64,000 nucleotides of DNA from Vibrio rumoiensis (lineage in GTDB: Bacteria; Pseudomonadota; Gammaproteobacteria; Enterobacterales; Vibrionaceae), in NCBI RefSeq assembly GCF_002218045.2, contig NZ_AP018685.1:1798001-1862000 (forward strand). Reading direction: 5' to 3'. Numbering within the stretch: the stretch's first letter is position 1; each line of letters starts with the position of its first letter. Below are positions 26,710-36,445 of the stretch, in pieces. Below the pieces are notes generated by a model. That model did not search any database. It worked only from the letters and a program-made list of their open reading frames with translations, and was not told the origin of the DNA. A program made the position numbers and the translations under genes.

Positions 26710-26970
26710 ATGTCATTACTGCAATTCTTCCGACCGAAGAAAAAAGATACCGCTAACCTTGCCAAAGAACGTTTGCAGATCATTGTTGCAGAACGCCGTA
26801 ATCAAGGCAGTACTAGCCCTTCTTATCTTCCACAGTTGAAAGAAGATATTCTGCAAGTGTTGAGTAAATACGTTTCGGTTGATCCTTCAATGGTAAACGT
26901 GAACCTAGAGCAAGGTGATGATGATTTATCGGTGCTTGAACTGAATATTCAGTTGCCAGATAAAGAATAA
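26710..26970 (+). CDS. minE: Cell division topological specificity factor MinE
   Basis: Stimulates MinD ATPase and drives pole-to-pole oscillation. The 86-residue protein opens MSLLQFFRPKKKDTANLAKE (membrane-binding and anti-MinCD part) and has the dimeric topological domain with DILQVLSKYVSVDP. TTGGAGG lies just upstream inside the end of minD, so translation is probably coupled. A start four codons earlier is rejected. Confidence 0.97.
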   Translation: MSLLQFFRPKKKDTANLAKERLQIIVAERRNQGSTSPSYLPQLKEDILQVLSKYVSVDPSMVNVNLEQGDDDLSVLELNIQLPDKE

Positions 26971-26989
26971 GTGACGAGTCCCTAGAAAA

Positions 26990-27034
26990 AGAAATAAAAA
27001 AAGCTGAACCATTTTTAAGTGGTTCAGCTTTTTT
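26990..27034 (+). terminator. Intrinsic terminator after minE, usable from both sides
   Basis: AAAAAAGCTGAACCA (26997-27011) pairs with TGGTTCAGCTTTTTT (27020-27034) around an 8-nt loop, with T-runs in both orientations. It lies between the convergent minE and rnd genes. Confidence 0.92.
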
Positions 27035-27071
27035 ATGTTTTGAAAGAACTCAAAGCCTAGGGATCAGCAGC

Positions 27072-28202
27072 CTAGAAACCTTTATCATTCATCTTCTTAT
27101 TTAATTCATCACCGAGAATCGACTTACGCCAGCTTTGCATGACCTCTGGAAGCTGTTCTGGATTGCGGTCTTTATTCCACACCCAAGAAATAAACTGATT
27201 TAGCTGCTTTTTTGACGCTAAAAATTCGGTGGCTAAGCCAGATGATTCGGACGCTATTTTTACTTCATCTTTTAATACTTTGAATAATTGCTTATACGCT
27301 GGATTATCCATTAAGCGGGTGATCTTAGCAGGCCATTCGCTTTCGGGTGTCGCTTGGCCTTGCTTGACCATCTCGATCAAGGTATTACCGTGGCGGCGAA
27401 TTTCACGATGATCAAATCCCGCGTCATTCATTTGCTTTAAGCTGGTCATTTCATTGCGACACACTTCCACCATATTGGCTTCTTTAACAATGAAATTTAA
27501 CGCTAAATCTCGCTTCTGTGCCTCTAGCAAGCGCCATTGTGCGATGATTTTTAAAATGGCTAACTGCTGAGGCTGTAAAATCCACGCGCCTTTTACCGAC
27601 AAGTAAGCTTGCTCAGGTTTCGTTGGCTTTAAGCGCTTTTCAACCAACAGTTCAGATTCTCGTTTAACCGCCTCTAACCAGCCTTTATCTTCCACTTGTT
27701 GCAGTAGTTTTTGATATAACGGCAGTAAGTAATAGACATCCGCCGCTGCATAATCGAGCTGCTTATCAGTTAATGGTCTTGCTAACCAATCTGCGCGTGA
27801 TTCACTTTTATCCAACTCAACGTCTAAATAATCATTCACCAATGCAGCAAAGCCGGTCGATAGGCCATAACCTAAAAAGGCAGCCATTAGCTGAGTATCA
27901 ATCATGGGTGTTGGCGTGCAACCAAACGCATGTTGAAACACTTCCAAATCTTCACCGCAAGCATGCAATATTTTTGTAACCGAAGTATCCATTAATAATT
28001 CGGAAAACGACTGCATATCATCAATTTCAAGCGGATCTATCAACACTAGTTGCTCGCCATCATACAATTGGATAAGACCCAGTTGAGGATGGTAAGTACG
28101 AGTGCGTACAAATTCGGTATCAAGCATAACAACATCGGTTAAACGCGCTTGTTGACACACTTTCTCTAATGCCGTTGCGGTGGAGATTATTTGATAATTC
28201 AC
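27072..28202 (-). CDS. rnd: Ribonuclease D
   Basis: 3'-to-5' exonuclease of the DEDD family that trims tRNA precursors and other stable RNAs. A GTG start at 28202 with AAGGA 6 nt upstream gives 376 residues (E. coli 375). Exonuclease motif I is LDTEFVRTRTY, motif III includes DYAAADVYYLLPLY, and two HRDC-type helical domains follow (from about residue 205). An upstream ATG adding 10 residues has no ribosome binding site. Confidence 0.95.
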   Translation of the reverse strand: MNYQIISTATALEKVCQQARLTDVVMLDTEFVRTRTYHPQLGLIQLYDGEQLVLIDPLEIDDMQSFSELLMDTSVTKILHACGEDLEVFQHAFGCTPTPMIDTQLMAAFLGYGLSTGFAALVNDYLDVELDKSESRADWLARPLTDKQLDYAAADVYYLLPLYQKLLQQVEDKGWLEAVKRESELLVEKRLKPTKPEQAYLSVKGAWILQPQQLAILKIIAQWRLLEAQKRDLALNFIVKEANMVEVCRNEMTSLKQMNDAGFDHREIRRHGNTLIEMVKQGQATPESEWPAKITRLMDNPAYKQLFKVLKDEVKIASESSGLATEFLASKKQLNQFISWVWNKDRNPEQLPEVMQSWRKSILGDELNKKMNDKGF

Positions 28203-28215
28203 AGTCTTCCTTAAA

Positions 28216-28261
28216 AATAAAACCAATCGCATTGCCTTCTCAGAAAAGACTCGCGATTGGT
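28216..28261 (-). terminator. Terminator-like hairpin between fadD and rnd
   Basis: ACCAATCGC (28222-28230) and GCGATTGGT (28253-28261) form a perfect 9-bp stem with a 22-nt loop. On the reverse strand it is followed by TTTATTTTTAA, directly before the rnd ribosome binding site. It probably reduces read-through from fadD into rnd. Confidence 0.65.
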
Positions 28262-28305
28262 ATTTTAACTTACTAACACTTTACGTTGAAACTGACTGAT
28301 AAATA

Positions 28306-30012
28306 CTAAGCCGATTTCTTGGCAAGGTTAGCAATATTTTCTTCTCTTAACTCACGACGTAAGATCTTACCGACATTACTTTTTGGCAGTTCGTCACGGA
28401 ACTCAACCACTTTCGGGATCTTATAGCCTGTTAAGTGCTCACGGCAGTGGGCGATAAGCTCTTCTTTGGTGAGGCTCTCATCATTTTTCACCACATAAAT
28501 TTTGACAATTTCGCCTGATGTATCGTGCGGTTGACCAATCGCCGCCACTTCTAATACTTTGCTATGTAAGGCAACGACATCTTCAATTTCATTCGGGTAA
28601 ACATTAAAGCCCGACACTAAAATCATGTCTTTTTTGCGGTCGACAATGTACATGAAGCCTTCATCGTCAAAGCGCACGATATCGCCGGTTGATAACCAAC
28701 CATCTTGGGTAATCACTTCTTTGCTCGCTTCAGCGCGTTGCCAGTAACCTTCCATCACTTGCGGGCCACGTACTTGAAGCTCACCCGTTTGATCAAAACC
28801 AAGCACATTACCTTCATCATCGATGATACGCACTTCTGTTGATGGCATCGCAAGACCAATTGAACCATTGTATTCTTTTAAGTCGTAAGGATAAGCGGCA
28901 ACTAACGGAGAACACTCGGTTAAACCGTAGCCTTCAAGCAAGTAACACTTGGTAATATTGATCCATTTATCGGCCACCGCGCGTTGCACCGCCATACCAC
29001 CACCAACCGATAAACGCAGGTGGCTAAAATCCAACTCTTTAAAGTCTTCATTATTAACCAAGGCATTGAATAAGGTGTTCACCCCCGTAATTGCTGTAAA
29101 CGATGTTTTTTGCAGCTCTTTAACAAACGTTGAAATGTCTCGAGGGTTGGTGATCAATAAATTCGCGCCACCCACTTCCATAAATAACAAGCAGTTAATG
29201 GTCAAAGCAAAAACATGATAAAGAGGCAATGCGGTCACCACCGTTTCACGACCATCACGCAAAAGCGAACCATAAGCGCCTTTCGCTTGTAGCACGTTGG
29301 CTACCATGTTGCGATGCGATAAAATTGCACCTTTTGCCACACCCGTCGTGCCGCCAGTGTATTGTAAGAACGCAATATCATCGCCTTCAAGGAAAGGTTT
29401 CACGTATTGCAGGCGACGACCTTTATACAGCGCTTTGCGAAATGAGATAGCCCCAGGTAAATGATACTTAGGCACTAAACCTTTTACGTATTTAACAACA
29501 AAGTCGACCGCGGTGCCTTTTACTTTCGGCAACATTTGCCCAAGGCTGGTTAAAATCACATGTTTAATTGGCGTATTCGCCACCGCTTTTTCTAACGTAT
29601 GAGCAAAGTTAGACACAATCACAATCGCTTTAGCATCAGCATCATTTAGCTGGTGCTCAAGCTCACGCGGGGTATAAAGCGGGTTCACGTTAACCGCGAT
29701 CATACCGGCACGCAAAATGCCAAATAACGCGATTGGGTATTGCAATACGTTGGGCATCATTAAGGCAACACGATCGCCTTTTTTCAATTTCAAATCATTT
29801 TGTAAGTAAGCTGCAAATGCTCGGCTGCGCTCTTCTAACTTACGGAAAGTCATCACGGAGCCCATGTTCATAAAGGCAGGCTGATCAGCGAACTTTTGTA
29901 CTGACTGCTCAAACATTTCCACTAATGATGAATATTTGTCTGGATCGATTGTTTCAGGCACATTCTCTGGGTAACGGTTTAACCACGGTTTTTCCACGGT
30001 ATTTTCCTTCAA
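28306..30012 (-). CDS. fadD: Long-chain fatty acid-CoA ligase
   Basis: Activates imported long-chain fatty acids to acyl-CoA at the inner membrane. The 568-residue protein (E. coli 561) has the AMP-binding loop YTGGTTGVAKGA, the motif YGLTECSPLV, and the fatty-acyl-CoA synthetase signature around NGWLSTGDIVRFDDEGF-type residues (here DGWLSTGD), ending in a C-terminal lid domain (KSNVGKILRREL). Upstream of rnd on the same strand, as in E. coli. I saw no clear FadR operator before the gene. Confidence 0.97.
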   Translation of the reverse strand: MKENTVEKPWLNRYPENVPETIDPDKYSSLVEMFEQSVQKFADQPAFMNMGSVMTFRKLEERSRAFAAYLQNDLKLKKGDRVALMMPNVLQYPIALFGILRAGMIAVNVNPLYTPRELEHQLNDADAKAIVIVSNFAHTLEKAVANTPIKHVILTSLGQMLPKVKGTAVDFVVKYVKGLVPKYHLPGAISFRKALYKGRRLQYVKPFLEGDDIAFLQYTGGTTGVAKGAILSHRNMVANVLQAKGAYGSLLRDGRETVVTALPLYHVFALTINCLLFMEVGGANLLITNPRDISTFVKELQKTSFTAITGVNTLFNALVNNEDFKELDFSHLRLSVGGGMAVQRAVADKWINITKCYLLEGYGLTECSPLVAAYPYDLKEYNGSIGLAMPSTEVRIIDDEGNVLGFDQTGELQVRGPQVMEGYWQRAEASKEVITQDGWLSTGDIVRFDDEGFMYIVDRKKDMILVSGFNVYPNEIEDVVALHSKVLEVAAIGQPHDTSGEIVKIYVVKNDESLTKEELIAHCREHLTGYKIPKVVEFRDELPKSNVGKILRRELREENIANLAKKSA

Positions 30013-30133
30013 TTAGTCTCACATTCAGTTTGGATAAATTCACATTCAATGAATCAACTGCAATGTATTTTTATTATTCGTTGTTGGTAACGTGACGCTC
30101 ATGGTAACGGCAATCACATTTCAGGTTAAATGC

Positions 30134-31021
30134 TTAAATCACACTTTTGGCGACAAAATGACGAATTATGTCGCTAACTTGGGCAAAAGACTCAATATGA
30201 CAATGATGCCCACCGGGTACGGTCACTTCCTGATGATGTTTTAATGCTGCCTTTCTGCTCTCCGCGGTTACCAATTGTGGAAACCCGGTTTGGCCCAAAA
30301 TCAATAAGCTTGGACACTCAATAGCTTGTAAATACGTTAAGCCTTGCTCTTCTGTCATCCGATATATGGATTCACATTTTAATTTCGGATCATATCGCCA
30401 ATACCAGTGACCATCTTCAAGATAGGTGCCTCTTTCAATCAAGGGCCTTAATTGTTTCGCACTCAGCTGGTTGGCCTGCATTCGATGCAAACAGGCATCA
30501 TGTTGTGAAACATAACGCCGCATTGGTTTTGCCTTGATGCGCTGACGGCTCAATATACCTTTGCGTAGACGTTCAACACTATTTTCAGCGGGTTCAGTTA
30601 GTGGTCCTAATCCTTCAATTTGGATAAGACCATCCACTTTATCGGGAAAGGCGGCACTATAGCAACTTGCTATTAAAGCACCAAGAGAATGACCGATTAA
30701 AATACATTTATTTGGCGCTATTTTCGCCAATAGCTCATGAAGATCGGCGATATAGTCATGAAATGGGTAAAAATTGTCCGCTCTTCGATGTTGAGATAAG
30801 CCATGCCCTGCCAGATCAATCGCCAACAGGTGCCAATTTTTCTGTTGCGCAGTTTCAATCAGGCTATCCATAACAGAGCTAAAACTGGCGGCGTTATCTA
30901 ACCAACCATGCAAAAATAATAACGTCACATTGGCGTGACTCTCTTCACCGAACTCAAGTGCAGATAACCGTAGATGTGATAGTTGAATATCGACGTTACG
31001 TAACATTAATTCATCACTCAT
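30134..31021 (-). CDS. Alpha/beta hydrolase, substrate unknown
   Basis: A 295-residue cytoplasmic alpha/beta hydrolase. The oxyanion-hole motif is FLHGWLDNAASF, the nucleophile elbow GHSLGALI (Ser near residue 107), and the catalytic His is likely in VPGGHHCHIE. The acid is probably the Asp/Glu before VTAESRK, not certain. It lies between slp (4 nt gap) and fadD on the same strand; esterase, thioesterase or lipase-like roles fit, but the sequence does not decide. Confidence 0.85.
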   Translation of the reverse strand: MSDELMLRNVDIQLSHLRLSALEFGEESHANVTLLFLHGWLDNAASFSSVMDSLIETAQQKNWHLLAIDLAGHGLSQHRRADNFYPFHDYIADLHELLAKIAPNKCILIGHSLGALIASCYSAAFPDKVDGLIQIEGLGPLTEPAENSVERLRKGILSRQRIKAKPMRRYVSQHDACLHRMQANQLSAKQLRPLIERGTYLEDGHWYWRYDPKLKCESIYRMTEEQGLTYLQAIECPSLLILGQTGFPQLVTAESRKAALKHHQEVTVPGGHHCHIESFAQVSDIIRHFVAKSVI

Positions 31022-31024
31022 TCG

Positions 31025-31570
31025 TTACTTCACCTGTTGAATAACTCTAGCTCTGCTTGGGCCGTATCCCTGACAGAAAATCGAACTACGGAAACAACCG
31101 CCCATCCATAAGTCATTATTTTCAATATAGGTGGTTTTCTCAATCGTCCATAAGCGCTGGCCCATTGCATTTAATACCGGGAAAGTATACGAATAATCAC
31201 CGACTTTCCCTTGCTCGGGGGCAGCGCTTTTTCCTGCCACGGTAATTAGGCGACCATTTTTATACGCCATCGGGTCTAAAAAGCCATCAACATACGCCAC
31301 AAAACGACCTTTAGGATCTTGCTCTAAACTTGGTTTACCTGCCGATGATATGGGTAAATTGACAATTTCAATTCTCGTTTTATCTTTTAGATTAGTGACT
31401 TTTGCGATCACCCCGCCCAAACGAACGTCAACCACTTTATTTGGGTCAGTATTGATCCATTGTTGATAATCAGAGATCGGTTGAGTGCTCGTGGTTTCCA
31501 ATTCAGGAGGCAAAGAAGAGCATGCCGATAACCCAATAAGCATCAAAAACAACCAACAATATCGTTTCAT
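31025..31570 (-). CDS. Slp-family outer-membrane lipoprotein (YeaY-like)
   Basis: A 181-residue lipoprotein with signal MKRYCWLFLMLIGLSACSS (Cys17) and the Slp/YeaY domain (WINTDPNKVVDVRLGGVI; GRFVAYVDGFLDPMAYKNGR). Slp proteins are starvation-inducible outer-membrane lipoproteins of unclear function. In E. coli the paralogue yeaY lies between fadD and tsaB, the same place as here, so this is likely its orthologue. Confidence 0.9.
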   Translation of the reverse strand: MKRYCWLFLMLIGLSACSSLPPELETTSTQPISDYQQWINTDPNKVVDVRLGGVIAKVTNLKDKTRIEIVNLPISSAGKPSLEQDPKGRFVAYVDGFLDPMAYKNGRLITVAGKSAAPEQGKVGDYSYTFPVLNAMGQRLWTIEKTTYIENNDLWMGGCFRSSIFCQGYGPSRARVIQQVK

Positions 31571-31625
31571 GATTTCTTTCCTATCTTATTCGTGCAAGGC
31601 GATGGCAGATAAACCCTAAAAATAT

Positions 31626-31670
31626 AAATAGGACAAATGCAAACCGGATTCGGTTCCAATTGCCCTATTT
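31626..31670 (-). terminator. Hairpin between tsaB and the slp-like gene, probable terminator
   Basis: AAATAGG (31626-31632) pairs with CCTATTT (31664-31670), and CAA/TTG and ACCG/CGGT pairs continue inward. On the reverse strand ATATTTTTA follows. It would terminate or attenuate the tsaB transcript before the slp-like gene. Confidence 0.6.
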
Positions 31671-31724
31671 AGATACATTCTCAAATGGGATAAGTCATCA
31701 GATTGAATAAGCGATCAATGCGGT

Positions 31725-32441
31725 TTATTCACGACCCGGTAGTTTTTTCCAAGTGACTTTATCTCGAAGGTAAGTCGGACTGGCTTGTTCCGCTTCTACC
31801 GTGTTGCCTTTTTGCCATTCAAATTGCGCTAATACTGCAATATCTTGCGCTTCAGGATACAACACATCACCTTTTGTCATCGACAACGGCAAGTTATCTA
31901 AACTTTCAGCGTAGGCTTCCCAACCAGTACCCGCTTGTGTCCACTCACCGCTTTGCGCCGCGATATGTTCCGCTAATTCTTGTGGTGGGATCACACATTC
32001 CCGTTGACCATCGGAAACCGCAACCGCTTGCCATTCACCATTAGTTTGACGTTGATATTGACCCCAGTAGATTTCACTCATACGCGCATCAATCGCCGCT
32101 ACAACACTTTCAGAGTGATGGATACGGTACGTTGCTTGTGCCATGGCAGCGAGTGTTGAAATACCAATCATTGGCAACTCAGCACCAAAAGCTAAACCTT
32201 GGGCAATACCGATGCCAATGCGTACGCCAGTAAAACTACCCGGACCACGACCAAATGCCAATGCATCAAGATCTTGCAGCGTAACACCGCCCTCTTTTAA
32301 TACTTCATCGACCATTGGAAGAATTTTTTTAGTGTGATCACGAGGTGCCACTTCACTGCGCGCGATGATGCGACCGTCAATCATTAATGCAACAGAGCAG
32401 TTTTCTGTTGATGTATCTAAAGCAAGAATTTTTGCGCTCAT
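31725..32441 (-). CDS. tsaB: tRNA threonylcarbamoyladenosine biosynthesis protein TsaB
   Basis: Non-catalytic partner of TsaD in forming t6A37 in ANN-decoding tRNAs. The 238-residue protein has the ASKHA-fold opening ILALDTSTENCSVAL and the family segment FGRGPGSFTGVRIGIGIAQG. It follows yoaA (48 nt gap), in the same order as E. coli yoaA-tsaB-yeaY-fadD. Confidence 0.96.
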   Translation of the reverse strand: MSAKILALDTSTENCSVALMIDGRIIARSEVAPRDHTKKILPMVDEVLKEGGVTLQDLDALAFGRGPGSFTGVRIGIGIAQGLAFGAELPMIGISTLAAMAQATYRIHHSESVVAAIDARMSEIYWGQYQRQTNGEWQAVAVSDGQRECVIPPQELAEHIAAQSGEWTQAGTGWEAYAESLDNLPLSMTKGDVLYPEAQDIAVLAQFEWQKGNTVEAEQASPTYLRDKVTWKKLPGRE

Positions 32442-32488
32442 TAAGGCCTCAGGCTAAATTATTTTAAGTTCTGTTATATGTTCGTCTG

Positions 32489-34453
32489 TCACTCAGGTGT
32501 ACGAGTTGTCGCACATGAGTGAGATAAAAAATCGGATACTTTCTGTAAATCTCTCGTTCTAGGAATCGGCGGGAGACTTTGCAAGAAAATCCCTCCGTAA
32601 TCACGAGTCACCAGTCGGTTATCACAAATGATCAAGACACCTTTATCATGTTGATCTCGAATCAAACGCCCCACCCCTTGCTTTAAGGTAATCACCGCAT
32701 CAGGCAATTGCACTTCTGCAAACGCATCACCCTGTTTGAGTCGGCAATCTTCAATTCGCGCTTTGAGCAAAGGATCATCTGGCGCCGTAAACGGCAGTTT
32801 ATCAATGATAACACAGCTTAACGCGTCTCCTCTAACATCGATGCCTTCCCAAAATGCGCCAGTAGCCACTAATATGGCATTGCCCAACTCAATAAATTCA
32901 TTCAGTAATTTTTGTTTACTGGTCTCACCTTGCACTAACACAGGTAAATCCAGTTGCTCACGAAATAAATCCGCCAAACGACGCATCATTTGGTGAGAAG
33001 TGCATAAAAAGAAACATCGGCCATTATTCGCTTCAATCACCGGGCCTAACATCTGTGCCAATTTTTCGGCCATGCCAACACTATTAGGCTCAGGTAAATA
33101 TCTAGGTACACACAGTAGCGCTTGAGACTGATAATCAAACGGACTAGGCAGAGTAAATTGTTGGGCAGGTTCAATACCTAACCGTTCGGTAAAGTGTTTA
33201 AAGTCATCACGTACCGCCAGTGTCGCGGAAGTAAAAATCCAGCTGCCCTGCTTCGTTTCAATTTGCTCTTTAAACTTATCCGATACCGACAGTGGCGTAA
33301 TGTGCAGAACAAAGTGACGTGGACTACATTCAAACCAGTAGGAATAACCAGTAATCGCCACATCACACACTCGGGTCAAACGGTTTTTAATCATGTGGGT
33401 GCGTTCAAAAGCCGCATCTAATAACTCACTACGCCCCAACGCGATTTTTAACACTTCTAACGCTAAATCTAACGCCTCGTGTAATCGTTCAATTTCACGC
33501 ATCACCGCAGGCGATTTAATCGCTTCACGCCAATTACCACGAATACTTTTTCCAGATGAATTCGACCCTTGATAATTAATTTCACCGAGAATAATCCGTA
33601 GGTCCATAAAGGTTTGTACTAGCTTAGTGGCAATTTTTTGCAACTGACGCATATCTTTGGCTTCAGTGCGATAACCAATTTCAATATCTTTGGCTAACTC
33701 TTGGATTTGCCGACTAGAAATGGATTGCCCAAAATATTGGCTGGCAATATCCGGCAACTGGTGTGCTTCATCAAAAATAAACACATCGGCATCCGGTATC
33801 AGTTCGCCAAATCCGGTTTCTTTTATCGCTAAGTCGGCAAGAAACAAATGATGGTTCACCACCACAAGATCCGAATCCATGGCTTTTTTACGTGCTTTTA
33901 AAACAAAGCAATCTTGATAGCTGGGGCACTCTTTCCCAAGGCAGTTATCATTGGTCGAAGTAATCGTTGTGATAATCGGTGAGTCTTCGGCAATCGCTTC
34001 ACAATCGCCTAAATCACCGGTTTTCGTTTCCGATGACCAAGAACGCACTTTTACCAATTGTGATAATAATTCTGGGTCGGCTTCATTGGTGTGGCTTTCT
34101 ACCAGTTGTCGACTTAAACGATCTAAGCATAAGTAGTTGGAGCGCCCTTTCAATAAAGACACATGCCCAGTAAAACCCAGAGCGTTAACCATTAAAGGCA
34201 AATCGCGATGAAACAACTGCTCTTGTAGGTTTTTAGATCCGGTACTGATGATGACTTTTTTGCCGCTCAATAACGCTGGCACAAGATAAGCAAAGGTTTT
34301 GCCGGTTCCGGTTCCCGCTTCGACCACCAATTGCTGATCGTTGGCTATTGCCTTGTGAACGGCTTCGGCCATATCAATCTGAGGTTGGCGAGGCTGAAAG
34401 CCTGGGATAGCTTTTCCTAAAGCGCCAGAAGAAGAAAATGTTTTCGTAATCAT
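32489..34453 (-). CDS. yoaA: DinG-family ATP-dependent DNA helicase YoaA
   Basis: Iron-sulfur helicase of the XPD-like superfamily 2, linked to repair of damaged replication forks. From the ATG at 34453 it has 654 residues: Walker A VEAGTGTGKTFAYLVPAL, a cysteine set for a 4Fe-4S cluster (CLGKECPSYQDCF region), DEAH box FIFDEAHQLPD, and motif VI QGVGRLIRDQHDKG. A 13-codon upstream extension is rejected. E. coli YoaA is SOS-linked, but no clear LexA box (CTGT-N8-ACAG) was found in the 216 nt before the start. Confidence 0.95.
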   Translation of the reverse strand: MITKTFSSSGALGKAIPGFQPRQPQIDMAEAVHKAIANDQQLVVEAGTGTGKTFAYLVPALLSGKKVIISTGSKNLQEQLFHRDLPLMVNALGFTGHVSLLKGRSNYLCLDRLSRQLVESHTNEADPELLSQLVKVRSWSSETKTGDLGDCEAIAEDSPIITTITSTNDNCLGKECPSYQDCFVLKARKKAMDSDLVVVNHHLFLADLAIKETGFGELIPDADVFIFDEAHQLPDIASQYFGQSISSRQIQELAKDIEIGYRTEAKDMRQLQKIATKLVQTFMDLRIILGEINYQGSNSSGKSIRGNWREAIKSPAVMREIERLHEALDLALEVLKIALGRSELLDAAFERTHMIKNRLTRVCDVAITGYSYWFECSPRHFVLHITPLSVSDKFKEQIETKQGSWIFTSATLAVRDDFKHFTERLGIEPAQQFTLPSPFDYQSQALLCVPRYLPEPNSVGMAEKLAQMLGPVIEANNGRCFFLCTSHQMMRRLADLFREQLDLPVLVQGETSKQKLLNEFIELGNAILVATGAFWEGIDVRGDALSCVIIDKLPFTAPDDPLLKARIEDCRLKQGDAFAEVQLPDAVITLKQGVGRLIRDQHDKGVLIICDNRLVTRDYGGIFLQSLPPIPRTRDLQKVSDFLSHSCATTRTPE

Positions 34454-34669
34454 CAGATACCATTGCCAAAATGCGTTAAAGCGAGCTGGCAATTATGGCA
34501 GCTTTGGTGAAACAGTGAAATGACGTTATCAAACTCAAGCCCCAATACCTGTATAAATAACGTGTATTAAATACGCTTGCTAAATGATTTACAGATCGTT
34601 AGATTGTTGAGTCACCTTTGATTGGCGACTTTTGTCTCGTCATTCGATTTTGCCACTTTGGATTTTGGT

Positions 34670-35512
34670 ATGGATAACTTGGAAAGAAAAACACTTCTAA
34701 CACACTGCAGCGACGAACGTGGATTGATTGCTAAAATCACCAATATTTGTTTTAAACATCAACTTAACATCATTCACAACAACGAATTTGTGGACAATGC
34801 TAGCGGCCACTTTTTCATGCGAACGGAACTCGAAGGGACATTTGATGATAAAACATTATTGGCCGATTTAGACCTTGCTCTTCCAACCAATAGCAAGCGT
34901 TCATTGATCAGCTCATCACGCAAAAAAATCGTTATCATGGTAACCAAAGAAGCCCATTGCCTTGGTGATATTTTAATGAAAGCTTACGATGGCAGTTTAG
35001 ATGTTGAAATTGCGGCAGTTGTCGGTAACTACGATAAACTACAAACCTTAACGGAACGCTTTGATATTCCTTATCACCACATTTCCCATGAAGGATTAAG
35101 CCGCGAAGAGCATGAAGAAAAAATGCTTGAGGTGATTAAAGGTTACGACCCTCGTTACGTAGTATTAGCCAAATATATGCGCGTATTAACGCCTAATTTT
35201 GTGGCGCAATTCCCGCACAAAATCATCAATATTCACCACAGTTTCTTGCCAGCCTTTATTGGTGCAAAACCATACCAGCAAGCATTTGATCGTGGCGTAA
35301 AAATCATTGGCGCAACCGCGCACTTTGTGACTAACGATTTAGATGAAGGCCCTATCATTAAGCAAGATGTCATCCCTGTGGATCATAACTTCAGTGCAGC
35401 TGATATGGCGCAAGCTGGTCGCGATGTTGAAAAGAATGTGCTCAGTAAAGCATTGAGTAAAGTCGTAAACGACCATGTGTTTGTTTATGGCAACAAAACA
35501 GTGATCTTGTAA
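34670..35512 (+). CDS. purU: Formyltetrahydrofolate deformylase
   Basis: Hydrolyses 10-formyl-THF to formate and THF, supplying formate for purine synthesis and balancing one-carbon pools. From ATG 34670 it has 280 residues, equal to E. coli PurU: an N-terminal ACT domain (about 5-80, TLLTHCSDERGLIAKITNIC) that senses Met/Gly and a formyltransferase-fold C-terminal domain with HHSFLPAFIGAKPYQQA and DEGPII. An upstream TTG frame extension is rejected. Confidence 0.96.
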   Translation: MDNLERKTLLTHCSDERGLIAKITNICFKHQLNIIHNNEFVDNASGHFFMRTELEGTFDDKTLLADLDLALPTNSKRSLISSSRKKIVIMVTKEAHCLGDILMKAYDGSLDVEIAAVVGNYDKLQTLTERFDIPYHHISHEGLSREEHEEKMLEVIKGYDPRYVVLAKYMRVLTPNFVAQFPHKIINIHHSFLPAFIGAKPYQQAFDRGVKIIGATAHFVTNDLDEGPIIKQDVIPVDHNFSAADMAQAGRDVEKNVLSKALSKVVNDHVFVYGNKTVIL

Positions 35513-35535
35513 CGGTTATTGAGTCATTATGATTT

Positions 35536-35574
35536 AGGCGCGTCGCATTGCGTTGTTCTTTTTGCGAGGCGCCT
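35536..35574. terminator. GC-rich hairpin between convergent purU and yecM
   Basis: AGGCGCGTCGC (35536-35546) pairs with GCGAGGCGCCT (35564-35574) with one central mismatch. T-rich sequence lies in the loop and after the stem but no clean T-run, so terminator function is likely but not certain. Confidence 0.45.
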
Positions 35575-35592
35575 GTCTATATTTAATTGTCG

Positions 35593-36213
35593 TTACTCAG
35601 CTTGCTCACTGGCGATCACCGCTTCCAAAGTATGAGGATGTAGCTTAATACACACACCGTTTTTCTTAAAAGCCACTGTCGGATTCGCCAAACGCTCCCC
35701 TTCGCCTTGCGGGCTTGATAATTTCACTTTGATCCCTTTCTCAGCCAAACCTTCCCAATTATCAGCTAATCGCGGAAAGGCGATTTTTACCTCTTCAACA
35801 AACTCTAGGGCGGTTTGTGCGGAACTTGGCACAACAAACTCCACATGCTCCCAACCTTCATTTGGGTACGTTTTATCACTTGGATAAGGCAACTCTAGAC
35901 ATTCAATGATATGGCTTTCAATCTGCAAAGGTTGAGAAAACGCAATCACAATAATGGGACGACCGTTAATTATCGCATTGGAAATTTGCCTACCTTGGGT
36001 TAACCACGCTTGGTGCGCACTTTTTGCCACATCAAGATCATTAATTCGCATCGCAATATGGTCGGCCACAAGGGATTGAGTCTCGATTCCTAACTCATCC
36101 GCTAAAGCTAAAATATCTCCCCAAAAACGAGGTAGATCCGCCAGCAATGCTTTCGGGAATAATGAGTTAGGCGATAAAGAGGTTAGTGTGGAAACAGTCA
36201 TCGTCGTAGACAT
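35593..36213 (-). CDS. yecM: YecM family protein (VOC-like fold)
   Basis: From the ATG at 36213 it has 206 residues with the YecM domain (LPRFWGDILALADELGI; HIAMRINDLDVAKSAHQAW; IECLELPYPSDK; WEHVEFVVP). Conserved His and Glu in HIAMR and EHVEF suggest a metal site; function unknown. It is divergent from argS, its usual neighbour in E. coli. The start is uncertain: another ATG lies 4 codons later, and a longer frame reaches 36303; none has a strong ribosome binding site. Confidence 0.9.
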   Translation of the reverse strand: MSTTMTVSTLTSLSPNSLFPKALLADLPRFWGDILALADELGIETQSLVADHIAMRINDLDVAKSAHQAWLTQGRQISNAIINGRPIIVIAFSQPLQIESHIIECLELPYPSDKTYPNEGWEHVEFVVPSSAQTALEFVEEVKIAFPRLADNWEGLAEKGIKVKLSSPQGEGERLANPTVAFKKNGVCIKLHPHTLEAVIASEQAE

Positions 36214-36445
36214 CCAAAAGTGTGAAATTATATCGAGAGTGTATCTGAAATATTTCGACAGCCAAAGCAATTGAAATAATAAGCACGTGAAAAATAAATC
36301 CAATAAAATGCCTTTAAATTGCAGATTAGGTTTTTCATGTACTGGTAAATATTGGTATCATAGATCACATTTTCTAATTAAAAATTTTGACTGGTTGTTG
36401 ATTGAAAAAACAACCCGCCTTACAGCTACTACATAGGAAGCACAC

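Noticed and set aside
30013..30133. Search for a FadR operator before fadD
   Set aside because: No convincing AACTGGTC-type palindrome seen by eye.
34540..34600. Possible LexA box before yoaA (CTGT with an AT-rich centre)
   Set aside because: The right half does not match ACAG at the required spacing.
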